DNA of 64,000 nucleotides, taken from Flavobacterium endophyticum (GTDB taxonomy: Bacteria; Bacteroidota; Bacteroidia; Flavobacteriales; Flavobacteriaceae). Location of the stretch: assembly GCF_003634455.1 (NCBI RefSeq), contig NZ_RBLC01000007.1, positions 1 to 64,000 on the forward strand, given 5' to 3'. The notes beneath the pieces are model-generated. The model did not search any database and was not told the origin of the DNA. It worked only from the letters and a program-made list of their open reading frames with translations. The position numbers were made by a program, and so were the translations under genes. Shown piece by piece: positions 42,232-51,000 of the stretch; within the stretch, counting starts at the first letter, position 1; every line of letters starts with the position of its first letter.

Positions 42232-44208
42232 CTATTGTTTATTTAGAATAATCACAATTTTATTGAAGTCGGCAGCAGCATTGATTACGGTTCGATACGC
42301 TTCAAAGTTTTCAAGAGGATAATGAAGAATGTTGTAATATTCTGTATTCTCTACAACAATCTCATTTCCTTTTTTCTCATACTTGCTTACAAAAGCAGCT
42401 TCGGTTTTGCCGTTTACATCAGCAGTATAATTCATATTGAATTTGTCTAAATTTTTTACGGTGATTCCCTCAGGAAGCAGGATTTTGATCTTGCGGGTAT
42501 AAGCATGTGGATAATCTATTTCTACAGGAAGCATACGTTTGTTTTCTTGATAAAGTTCCATCTGTTTTCCAATGGTTTGTCCGACAGAAAATAGGTAGTT
42601 ATCTCCAGCTTTTCGAATCAGGTCTTTTCCTTCAAATGTTACTTTCAACACGAATGGTTTTTTGCCAATATTGTCTACTCCGTCATTTTCAGTCGTTAGT
42701 GTTTTGTATTCTGTTTCAACAGTATAATTTTCTGCAATGCTTTTCAGGACGGTTTTATATTGTTCTGGAGAGGCAAAATCTTTGATGGGTTGAAAATTGA
42801 AGGCAGAATAGCCGCCAAATTGAATATTATCAGTTACGATCGGATTTTCGATATCTTTTGTGAAGTCTACCGTAATTTCCATTATGTCATGGGTAATTTC
42901 TACACTAGGAATGTCAATGGTGCTAATTTCACCAATTCCCATTTTTGTCCCAGCAAAGGCTTTTTCTTTTATGAAAAGTCCATTTGTACCAGCCAATACA
43001 CTTGGTATTAGCGGGATTCTGTACTCAATTTCAGTAGGTGTCATGAATTTTTTGATTGCTGGAAAGTAAAACAAAATCTCATCCAGATTTTCATAGCTTT
43101 CAAAATCTTTATCAAAAGGAACCTTATAACGATTTGACGTAAATACAAGATTTGTTTCTACGCCCATTTTGTCAAATACGGCAATGTAGAACCTCAAAAT
43201 ATCACTTTGATTGGCTTGTTTTGATTTAATGATATCCTGCAGCGTTTCTTGGCTATCAATATAACGGCTGTAGTTTATGGTTTTCTTGATTTTGTTCTCG
43301 ATATTCCAAACTTGCTCTTGTATGTCTTTGGATTTGGTGATGCTTTTACAAAATTCATCTATAGCCTTTTGTTCTTTTTTATCATATTGCGGATGAAATC
43401 TTTCGTATAAGTTTGTAGAAAACTCTTTGAAATTGTAAAGATTCTTTGCACCATTTGCTAGATTTTCATCTAGCTTGTAGCGGAATCGCTTAATGTTGCT
43501 ATTCCAGTTCGAATAATTTTCATTGTCATCCAATGCAGGAGTATTGATTTCATTAATGGTTAAAGTTGTAAAGTTTTCCCTTGGCAGTTTTTTTTCAATG
43601 ACAGGTTCGGAAAGACCATTATAACCTTTAGTACGAAACACCAAATGGTCAGGATAGATCAGTTGAAAGGTGTTTTTTGCGATCGGATATTCATCCTGCA
43701 TTTTTACAGTATTTCCTTTAATTTCTGGAAGTTCTTCCAAAATAAATATCTTTTCGATGACAGCCCCTTTTTCAAGACCATTGACAGCAAAATACTTAAA
43801 GTTGACGCCTCTTTCTTCATCGGTTTCTTCTTTTACATCTTTACTGTTCAGTTCTATTACCTTACCATTTTTTAGAATAACGCGCGCTTTCGTCGTAAGT
43901 ACGCTTTCGTTGGATCCAAAAGGGATATAGATTTTATTGTTTCGTTCTACAGCATCATCGCTATTGATATATCTTTTCTCGTGCAAAAGATAGTATTGGA
44001 TTGCTTTACCTTTTTCAGAAATAAATTCTACTTTGGTATTTCGTTCGAGTATGGCTTCTTTTTCATCCTTGTATTTGGCAGGAATCTCTTCTTTAGTTTG
44101 TTTTTCATCCCAAGTATAGTTCTTAAAGGAAAAGTCTTGTGCATATCCATAGGAACCACAGAAAATAAAGAATAATAGGAGGGGTTTTATTCTAAGTTTT
44201 AAAATCAT
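42232..44208 (-). CDS. DUF3857 protein with degenerate transglutaminase-like domain
   Basis: A 658-residue secreted protein with a signal peptide (about residues 1-23, GSYGYAQ). Its layout repeats that of the upstream gene: an N-terminal DUF3857 beta domain (KVEFISEKGKAIQYYLLHEKR to about 270), a transglutaminase-like fold (about 300-420) and a C-terminal beta domain. The catalytic triad appears lost: where the partner has FGDCKDM this has ANQSDIL (Cys to Gln), and the VDNHMI and FLDATDRE positions read NLDEIL and FMTPTEIE. Probably a non-catalytic binding paralogue. The ATG at 44208 overlaps the upstream stop by 4 bases (ATGA); a longer frame to 44271 is less likely as it gives no signal peptide at its start. 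Confidence 0.8.
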   Translation of the reverse strand: MILKLRIKPLLLFFIFCGSYGYAQDFSFKNYTWDEKQTKEEIPAKYKDEKEAILERNTKVEFISEKGKAIQYYLLHEKRYINSDDAVERNNKIYIPFGSNESVLTTKARVILKNGKVIELNSKDVKEETDEERGVNFKYFAVNGLEKGAVIEKIFILEELPEIKGNTVKMQDEYPIAKNTFQLIYPDHLVFRTKGYNGLSEPVIEKKLPRENFTTLTINEINTPALDDNENYSNWNSNIKRFRYKLDENLANGAKNLYNFKEFSTNLYERFHPQYDKKEQKAIDEFCKSITKSKDIQEQVWNIENKIKKTINYSRYIDSQETLQDIIKSKQANQSDILRFYIAVFDKMGVETNLVFTSNRYKVPFDKDFESYENLDEILFYFPAIKKFMTPTEIEYRIPLIPSVLAGTNGLFIKEKAFAGTKMGIGEISTIDIPSVEITHDIMEITVDFTKDIENPIVTDNIQFGGYSAFNFQPIKDFASPEQYKTVLKSIAENYTVETEYKTLTTENDGVDNIGKKPFVLKVTFEGKDLIRKAGDNYLFSVGQTIGKQMELYQENKRMLPVEIDYPHAYTRKIKILLPEGITVKNLDKFNMNYTADVNGKTEAAFVSKYEKKGNEIVVENTEYYNILHYPLENFEAYRTVINAAADFNKIVIILNKQ

Positions 44209-46154
44209 TTTTCGGTAAGTATTAAAGTTTGTGTATAGGTGTTTTTTAGTTTTTTGATCGTCTCGTTCCATAAGGCAAAATCGGACTGCTCAAGCAATAT
44301 TTTTTTCAATTTTATCTTTACTTCTAAAGAAACAAGTCCTGCTTTATTGGCGTACTGGCAGTCGAATTTCATAAGAGCATTATCAAAACTGGAATTTTCT
44401 GGAAGGTATTTGACCGTATAGTTTTTTGGCAATTCCAAATCATAACGACCGTTATAAGCAGCCAGATATTCAAGATCAAATGCAGTTGTACGATCTGGCT
44501 CTAATGTAAGTTTCTCATACATGCGGTCTAGAAAAAGATTGATATAGAGTTCTTTGTCTACTTGTATTGCATAATCGGCCAAGTCAAAATTGAAATTAAT
44601 CTGGTAAGGCTTATCCCGGTCTGAAACATTGGCTTCTGTATATTCTTTGAGATGAAATTTATTATTTCCCTTTAGCACTAAGCTTTTAATCATTTCAAAA
44701 CGAGTCTTGTTTGAAGCGTCTCCTATTTGCGCCAATATGCTGCTTCTTGAAAATCCGTTATAGCCTACTGTTCCTGTGCCTATAATTTTTTCTTTGTCTA
44801 AACTGAGTTTGAGAGTCTCAAAAGTCTCATTGTTTTCTGCAGGAACTACAGGAACTGTTATTATTTTATAGGTATCACCATTGCTCAACAGCGCTTCTTT
44901 TCCTTGGATAAATGATGTCGGTAGTCCGTAGCGTGTTTCACGATCGGTAGCATCCAAAAAAACATAGTTACCATTATCGTTGTATACCGCAATCATATGG
45001 TTGTCGACAGCAGGAGTTGAAAGTTGTTCGTACGAATAAGGTATTTCTCGTGTTCCGATCCATGAAACGGTGACATCTTTTATTCCGGCATAACTAGCCA
45101 TCGAAGAAAGAATGCTTGCCATGTCTTTGCAATCGCCAAATTTGCGTTTATAGATTAGGCTGGCTTCACGCGGTATAAAACCTTCGTAACCATTTTCGAA
45201 AGCAATGTATTTGATATTGTCTTTTACCCAATAGAATATTTTTTTGATTTTTTCAGCATCTGATGTCAGTCCTGTAGTCAGTTCCGTTGAAAGAGTTTTG
45301 AGATCGTCGTCTTCGGTCTTATTTAAGTTTTTTATAAACGATTTATAATAATCATAGAGCTTTTCGGTATTATCGAGCACATTGATTTTATTTTTATCGA
45401 TGGTATAATCTTTTACGTATACATTGATATGCGGTATAAAATAGCGAAAGCCAGGATTATTAGGTTCCATTTTTACGGCTTTTACATCTTTTAATGTCCA
45501 ACTGTAAATGTATTTGCCTTTCTTTTCAGATTTAGAAAATTCGATGCTATTTGTAGGATCGTTGAAAATGCGATAGCCTATGTTGATGTCTTTGTCAGTA
45601 CGCACTTCAAAGGTTGAATTTAGTATCGGAAAATTGTCTCCAAACACAAAACTCTGCAATAGAAAGGGATCGACAAACTCAGTCTGTACGCTATATACTT
45701 TTTTGGCACCGGCTTCAAGGTTGGGGAAAATAAGCTGTCTTTCTTTTACGTCATTGTAAAAGACAGAATTTTGCCTTGCCTGCTTTTCATTTGTTTGTGT
45801 TACTTTAATCTTACGGTCTTTACCCTTATCATTGATAATAGAATAGGCTTCATACTGATTCAGTTTTACGAGTTCAGAATAAGAAAAGTTTTCTTGATTA
45901 TTTAGGATGCCGTTTTCAGAAAGAATCATCGACTCATAATAATTATCTTGCAAGACGCGCAACTTTTTATTTTCAACAAAAATATCATACGAACTCTTAT
46001 TGCTTATGATGAGCTCATTAATGTCTCCGTACTTTTTTTTGTATTCTAAAAACAGCGGGGCTTTTTCTTGTGCCTTGGCCTGCAGGGCAAAAAGACATAA
46101 GAATAGAACAACAGGTTTATTACTTAGTAATTTCAATAAGTTCGTCTGAATCAT
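44205..46154 (-). CDS. DUF3857 transglutaminase-like protein with intact triad
   Basis: A 649-residue secreted protein: signal peptide (about residues 1-29, LFALQAKAQ), a DUF3857 beta domain (about 60-290) and a transglutaminase-like cysteine protease/acyltransferase domain (about 305-430). Triad: Cys342 in KRKFGDCKDMASIL, His386 in VDNHMIAVY and Asp401 in VFLDATDRETRYG. A C-terminal beta domain follows. Family members are extracytoplasmic and of unknown substrate. The chosen ATG overlaps the MORN-repeat gene by 35 bases; further in-frame starts up to 46214 exist but would put about 20 extra residues before the signal peptide. Co-translated with the degenerate paralogue downstream. Confidence 0.85.
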   Translation of the reverse strand: MIQTNLLKLLSNKPVVLFLCLFALQAKAQEKAPLFLEYKKKYGDINELIISNKSSYDIFVENKKLRVLQDNYYESMILSENGILNNQENFSYSELVKLNQYEAYSIINDKGKDRKIKVTQTNEKQARQNSVFYNDVKERQLIFPNLEAGAKKVYSVQTEFVDPFLLQSFVFGDNFPILNSTFEVRTDKDINIGYRIFNDPTNSIEFSKSEKKGKYIYSWTLKDVKAVKMEPNNPGFRYFIPHINVYVKDYTIDKNKINVLDNTEKLYDYYKSFIKNLNKTEDDDLKTLSTELTTGLTSDAEKIKKIFYWVKDNIKYIAFENGYEGFIPREASLIYKRKFGDCKDMASILSSMASYAGIKDVTVSWIGTREIPYSYEQLSTPAVDNHMIAVYNDNGNYVFLDATDRETRYGLPTSFIQGKEALLSNGDTYKIITVPVVPAENNETFETLKLSLDKEKIIGTGTVGYNGFSRSSILAQIGDASNKTRFEMIKSLVLKGNNKFHLKEYTEANVSDRDKPYQINFNFDLADYAIQVDKELYINLFLDRMYEKLTLEPDRTTAFDLEYLAAYNGRYDLELPKNYTVKYLPENSSFDNALMKFDCQYANKAGLVSLEVKIKLKKILLEQSDFALWNETIKKLKNTYTQTLILTEK

Positions 46155-49100
46155 AACGTTGGGTTTGAGAAACAACTCCATTAGTATAAATTTTGCATAG
46201 TCCATGCAATTCATCGTTTTTATATTCTGCCGTCAGTAAAGGCTTGCCGTCTTCTTTAAAAAACTCTTGTACTCCTTCGAAATAAGAATTTTTAAAATTT
46301 TCTTTTTTATAGATTTTTCCGTTAGGATAGTATTCTATTCTCGGTCCTGATAAAAGATCCATGTCATAATTGGCCTCAAATTCAGGTTTGCCTTCTTGAT
46401 TATTAACTACGAGTTTGCCATCAATATTGCCTTTCACAAAATTAATTTCAATGGCAGTTTTTCCGTTTGGATATGACGAAATTATTTTGGCTGTCTGAGC
46501 AGCGATAGGCGTTTTTTCAGTCAGCTTTCCGTCTTTGTCAAGTTTTATATAATAGACCAATGCATTATTTTGATAGCCTAGGATGAGAATGTTATCGCCT
46601 TTTTGATTGTAGTATTTGGCTTCGCCTTCAATGTCGCCATCAAGTTGGTTGTATTCTAAGAATTTTCCTTTATTATGGAAATAACGCGTTAATAGTCCCG
46701 TATTATTGCCTAAAATATAATTGTCTGACATTCTCAAATTTCCAGCAATATCATAGTATTTGGAGATTCCGTCTGGCTTTCCAGCGTAATAATTCCTTTC
46801 AACTTGAAGTCCTCCAGTTGGACCATAAACAGCTGATTTGCCATTTCTGATACCATTGGTAAAACTGCTTTCTGACCTTGTCTTGCCGTTCTTGTCTTTT
46901 ACAAGATATTTTCCTTCAAATAAGCCGTTTGTTAGTGTATATTCATGTATTTCTATACCATTATTGTAAAGGGTGGTCATTTTACCATTTTTATTGGTAT
47001 AATCAACTTCATTTAGTTTTTTACCTTCGGTGCTGTACGATTCCATTTTGACTGGAGTATTATTTATATACCTTGTCATAAGGTTGATAGTGCCATTTTG
47101 CCAATAATTAAAGCTTTTATATAACGTACCATCGCTATAGAAATTTTCTGACAAAATACTCCCATCAGGATAAAAGGACTTATGAAGGCCATTTAATTCG
47201 CCATTTTTATAGTGATAAACATTCGCGAGCCTGCCATTTTCAAAACTTTCATACACGCCCGAAATAGTATCATTAACATAATTGAAGACAGACGAAGGGC
47301 GCGTATCAGGATTAAAAGTACGTGCAAGACCGGTTCGTGTTCCGTTTTCATAACTTTCTTGCGTGTTCAAAGCACCGGTAGTATAAAAGTAATTCCACTC
47401 GCCTTTTTTTATTCCTTTTTCATAATTGCCTTTCGTTAATACAGAACCTTCTAGGCTTTTCATAACATAAGTTCCTTTGCTTACAGGTACTTCTGTTGGC
47501 TTTGGTTTTCCAGGTTCAAATTGTAAGGCAGATTTTATTTCTCCTCGTTTTAAGGTTTCTTGGAAATAAGGAGCATCATTGCCATTATAATAATTATTGG
47601 TGGCTACATATCCTTCTTTGTCATAAAGCGTTTCATAGGATTTTTTCCCATTAGCAAGATTAATTATAGCTTTGGCAGGATTGTTATTTACATAAGTGGT
47701 TTCTTCCTTAAGTGTTCCGTTTGCAAAATAACTTTTATAAGGCGATGAAATTGTACCTGCTTTATATTCAATTTCAGACTTTAAAACCTTTCCATTATAG
47801 TATTCATAGACCTTACCGTCAATTTTTTCCATTGTATAAGGGTAAGTACTCGATATATTTCCAACATTATCATACTGTATATAGTTGCCATGTAGCTTGC
47901 CTTTTGAGTAATTAATTTCACTTTTCTTTGTCCCGTTTTCGTACAGACAAATAAGAGCCCCATCACGCTCATTATTGACAAAATTTACTTCACAGTTTTT
48001 TCCACCATTAATATAATAGGAGGTGCTGATTCCTTCTAGCATATCATTTTTATAATTTTCTACGAACTCAATATTACCATTTTCATAATATTTGGTTCTT
48101 TTACCCTCAGCCTTGCCTTTAGAATAGTTCTTTTCTTCTGTCAAACGACCTTTATTATCGTAGTATTTTTGTAAGCCATCTAATTGGTCATTAACTAGAT
48201 TAAGCTCACTGACCATGTTTCCGCTGCTATTGAGAACTTTATATTTGCCAACTTTTTTTCCGTTTTCTTCTTTGCCTAAAAGATAGGGCTTGCCATTTTC
48301 TAGATAGATCACCACTTGTTCTTGTTTGCCAAATAAATCAACATTGCGTTTTGCAAATACCTGCCAAAAATCTTTAGAAATATAATTTTCATAAAAAGCT
48401 GTGATCTTTTTATTCTGTGAACTAAGTTTTTTACCTAGCTGGTCTTTCATGCCTAATAATATATGATAGGAAAAACCTTCGAACTGTTTTTTCTTTATAA
48501 TATCGGCAAGAAATGGAATGTAAGTTGTTTCAAAAAAACCGTTCTCCATTTTATGGTCAACGGCATATTCTGCAATTGCCTGTACTTGGCGAGTGATGAC
48601 ATCATCAATTGTAGAATTGATTTTGTACGCACTTTTTAGAGGCAGTGAATTACGCAAGATGACATCGATTTCTTCAAAATTATCACCTGATTTGGAGAAA
48701 ACGAGTTTGCTTTTTTCGAGGTAATTTTCAGCGAATTTAGCATTTAGCTTTAAGATTGCATTTTCACAGCCTTTGCCTTCGCTAACAAGTGTAAGATAGG
48801 CGAGTAGGGCTAATGAACCTTCGGTTACGCGACCATCTTCAAGAGCAATCAAACCTAAAAGGTAATGAGAACCGACATGATTTGGATTTATTGTAATTGC
48901 TTTTTCAAGATAATCTACGCTTTTTTGTCGCTCTTCTTTGCGAACATACAGTAATGCTAAATTATAAAATAATGTACTCGAATTGGGGAATGTCTTTAGA
49001 GATTCTAAAAACATTTTTTCTGATTTTTCATAGTCTTTTTGGTCGCTCAAAAAGCTTCCATAGGCCATGTAAAATTCAGGTTCTTCTTTCATGTAGCCTT

Positions 49101-49371
49101 TGTTGTAGGCTTCTTCATAAAATGCTTTTGCAGCTTCTTTGTCTTCGCTAGCAGAAAGAGCCAAAGCTTTTTCATATTGAGCACTATAAAATTTAGGGTC
49201 ATTTTTTACAATCTTATCAAACGCTTTAATAGCATCTTGATATTTTCCTTCTTCATAGAGGTGGATACCTTCTTTTAAAAAGGCCTCGCTGTCATATACA
49301 AAAGAATAGTCTGTTTGAGAATAAGTAACGCTACTAAGTCCTAAAATAAAGGCGATGAATATGTTTTTCAT
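46120..49371 (-). CDS. Giant TPR and MORN-like repeat secreted protein
   Basis: A 1083-residue protein with a signal peptide (MKNIFIAFILGLSSVTYSQ). About residues 20-220 hold TPR repeats (EGIHLYEEGKYQDAIKAFDK, YEKSEKMFLESLKTFPNSS, SVDYLEKAITINPNH). After a helical linker, about residues 370-1080 are roughly twenty MORN-variant/YwqK-like repeats of the form YYENGNIEFVENYKNDMLEG, ending at GLCKIYTNGVVSQTQ. The YwqK label 'antitoxin' often attached to such repeats has no support here. Likely an elongated periplasmic or surface scaffold. First gene of a three-gene overlapping operon with the two DUF3857 proteins. A promoter at 49390-49419 lies inside the longer frame to 49419, so 49371 is the better start. 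Confidence 0.85.
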   Translation of the reverse strand: MKNIFIAFILGLSSVTYSQTDYSFVYDSEAFLKEGIHLYEEGKYQDAIKAFDKIVKNDPKFYSAQYEKALALSASEDKEAAKAFYEEAYNKGYMKEEPEFYMAYGSFLSDQKDYEKSEKMFLESLKTFPNSSTLFYNLALLYVRKEERQKSVDYLEKAITINPNHVGSHYLLGLIALEDGRVTEGSLALLAYLTLVSEGKGCENAILKLNAKFAENYLEKSKLVFSKSGDNFEEIDVILRNSLPLKSAYKINSTIDDVITRQVQAIAEYAVDHKMENGFFETTYIPFLADIIKKKQFEGFSYHILLGMKDQLGKKLSSQNKKITAFYENYISKDFWQVFAKRNVDLFGKQEQVVIYLENGKPYLLGKEENGKKVGKYKVLNSSGNMVSELNLVNDQLDGLQKYYDNKGRLTEEKNYSKGKAEGKRTKYYENGNIEFVENYKNDMLEGISTSYYINGGKNCEVNFVNNERDGALICLYENGTKKSEINYSKGKLHGNYIQYDNVGNISSTYPYTMEKIDGKVYEYYNGKVLKSEIEYKAGTISSPYKSYFANGTLKEETTYVNNNPAKAIINLANGKKSYETLYDKEGYVATNNYYNGNDAPYFQETLKRGEIKSALQFEPGKPKPTEVPVSKGTYVMKSLEGSVLTKGNYEKGIKKGEWNYFYTTGALNTQESYENGTRTGLARTFNPDTRPSSVFNYVNDTISGVYESFENGRLANVYHYKNGELNGLHKSFYPDGSILSENFYSDGTLYKSFNYWQNGTINLMTRYINNTPVKMESYSTEGKKLNEVDYTNKNGKMTTLYNNGIEIHEYTLTNGLFEGKYLVKDKNGKTRSESSFTNGIRNGKSAVYGPTGGLQVERNYYAGKPDGISKYYDIAGNLRMSDNYILGNNTGLLTRYFHNKGKFLEYNQLDGDIEGEAKYYNQKGDNILILGYQNNALVYYIKLDKDGKLTEKTPIAAQTAKIISSYPNGKTAIEINFVKGNIDGKLVVNNQEGKPEFEANYDMDLLSGPRIEYYPNGKIYKKENFKNSYFEGVQEFFKEDGKPLLTAEYKNDELHGLCKIYTNGVVSQTQRYDSDELIEITK

Positions 49372-49389
49372 ATTGGAAATTAATTTTTC

Positions 49390-49419
49390 CAAATATAATT
49401 TTTTTGTGAAAATTTCCAA
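49390..49419 (-). promoter_or_regulatory. Promoter of the MORN/transglutaminase operon
   Basis: On the minus strand TTG (49419-49417), 19 bases, then TATATTTG (49397-49390), 19 bases before the ATG at 49371. A full match to the Bacteroidota promoter. Confidence 0.6.
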
Positions 49420-49484
49420 GCCATTCAGAAAACTTTAATGCCATTTTTCTGACATGCCTTAAAAATGCTATTTTTATAATGTTT

Positions 49485-49530
49485 AATTCCTCGCCACTTA
49501 AAATATTTATTTTTTAATTGACGAGGAATT
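49485..49530. terminator. Inverted repeat after the efflux operon, possible weak terminator
   Basis: Nine bases AATTCCTCG (49485-49493) pair perfectly with CGAGGAATT (49522-49530) around a 28-base AT-rich loop. The only gene ending here is the leftward TolC-like gene (stop at 49561). The long loop and lack of a T run on the minus side make this a weak terminator call. Confidence 0.35.
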
Positions 49531-49560
49531 TTTTAGAAAAACTATGTTTTAGGTATTAGC

Positions 49561-51000
49561 CTATTTCCAGCCGCCGCCTAAATCTCTATACACATGAACT
49601 GCTGCATTCAGCTGTTCTTTTTTGGTTTCTATCAATTCTAGCTTAGCTTCTAGGGCATCTCTTTGTGTCATCAAAACCTCGAAATAATCGACTCTGGCAG
49701 ATTTAAACAAATCATTGGAAACATCAATAGATTTATTTAGGGCATCTACTTGTTGTGATCTTAAATCGTAGCCTTTTTGGAGGTTATCGATTTTAGAAAG
49801 CTGCGTCGAAACCTCTAGATAGGCATTCAAAACCGTACGATCGTAATTGTATAAGGCTTGAAGTTGTCTTGCATTGGCACTTGAAAATTCGGCTTTGATA
49901 GCATTTCTGTTAATCAAAGGTGCGGCAATATCGCCTGCCAAAGAATACAAAATGGATTCAGGAAATGTAAACAGATAAGCTGGTTTAAATGCCTGTACGC
50001 CGAAAGCGGCAGAAATATCAAGCGAAGGATAAAATTCGGCACGAGCCACTTTTACATCTAGTTTTGCAGCTACTAGCTCTAATTCTGCTTGTTTTACATC
50101 GGGACGATTCGTCAGTAATTGAGATGGAATTCCAGAATTTACGGCCGCTGGCAATAAATCAGTAAAATTGGTTTTATCTCTTTTGATTTCTTGCGGATAG
50201 CGTCCTAACAAAAAGTTGATTTTATTCTCTGTTTCTTTAATTCTTTGGAGAATATTGAACTCTAAGCTTTTTGAAGTCAAGACTTCTGCTTGAAATTTCT
50301 GAACACCAAGTTCTGTTGCTCTTGCGGCCTGTTTTTGAACTTTTACAATTTCAAAAGCATTGGTCTGCAAAGCAATAGTTTGTCTTACAATATCCAACTG
50401 GCTGTCTAAAGCCAGTAGCTCGTAATAAGAATCGGCAACTTCAGCAATAAGATTGGTAATGACGAAGTTTTTGCCTTCAACCGTAGCCAAATATCGGTTC
50501 ACCGCAGCTTTTTTAGAATTGCGCAGTTTTTTCCAGATATCAACTTCCCAATTCGCATAGGCAGCGATTGTGTAATCGGGTAGTGGATCTGGTGTTTCGA
50601 CGCCTGGTTTTATTTCTGTTGAAGCATCACCAGCACCTTGGCTTGTATATCGGCCTACTTTTTCTAGTCCAGCTCCAGCACGAACACCAAATGTCGGCAA
50701 TAAAGCGCCTTTGCGGACACGGATATCATTCCTTGCAATTTCTATCTCCTGCAACGTCATGTTCAGTTCCTGATTATTCTTCAGGGCAACATCAATCAAC
50801 TCGACAAGATTTTGGTCTTTAAAGAAATCGTTCCATTTTAGAGTAGAAATAGTAGTAGTGTCCTCTGACTTTACATTTCCAAATGCTTCGGGAAGAGGCT
50901 TGCTTGGCGTTTCGGCTATAGTCTGTGGCGCCTTGCAGCTTATTACGGCAAGACAAAGGGCTAAAGCTATACTGTATTGATATAATTTGATTTTATACAT
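49561..51000 (-). CDS. TolC-family outer-membrane efflux lipoprotein
   Basis: A 479-residue lipoprotein: LALCLAVISC is a lipobox. Two outer-membrane efflux repeats follow (about 60-260 and 270-475), with the long coiled-coil helices and landmarks WEVDIWKKLRNSKKAA, LLTNRPDVKQAELELVAAKLDVKVARAEFYPSL and VHVYRDLGGGWK-like end AAVHVYRDLGGGW, as in NodT/OprM proteins. It forms the outer-membrane duct of the RND pump encoded upstream. Its ATG overlaps the RND stop by 8 bases. Confidence 0.93.
   Translation of the reverse strand: MYKIKLYQYSIALALCLAVISCKAPQTIAETPSKPLPEAFGNVKSEDTTTISTLKWNDFFKDQNLVELIDVALKNNQELNMTLQEIEIARNDIRVRKGALLPTFGVRAGAGLEKVGRYTSQGAGDASTEIKPGVETPDPLPDYTIAAYANWEVDIWKKLRNSKKAAVNRYLATVEGKNFVITNLIAEVADSYYELLALDSQLDIVRQTIALQTNAFEIVKVQKQAARATELGVQKFQAEVLTSKSLEFNILQRIKETENKINFLLGRYPQEIKRDKTNFTDLLPAAVNSGIPSQLLTNRPDVKQAELELVAAKLDVKVARAEFYPSLDISAAFGVQAFKPAYLFTFPESILYSLAGDIAAPLINRNAIKAEFSSANARQLQALYNYDRTVLNAYLEVSTQLSKIDNLQKGYDLRSQQVDALNKSIDVSNDLFKSARVDYFEVLMTQRDALEAKLELIETKKEQLNAAVHVYRDLGGGWK

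Noticed and set aside
46120..49371. Toxin-antitoxin antitoxin (YwqK label) for the MORN-repeat protein
   Set aside because: It has a signal peptide, 1083 residues and TPRs, and no toxin gene beside it. The label comes only from repeat similarity.
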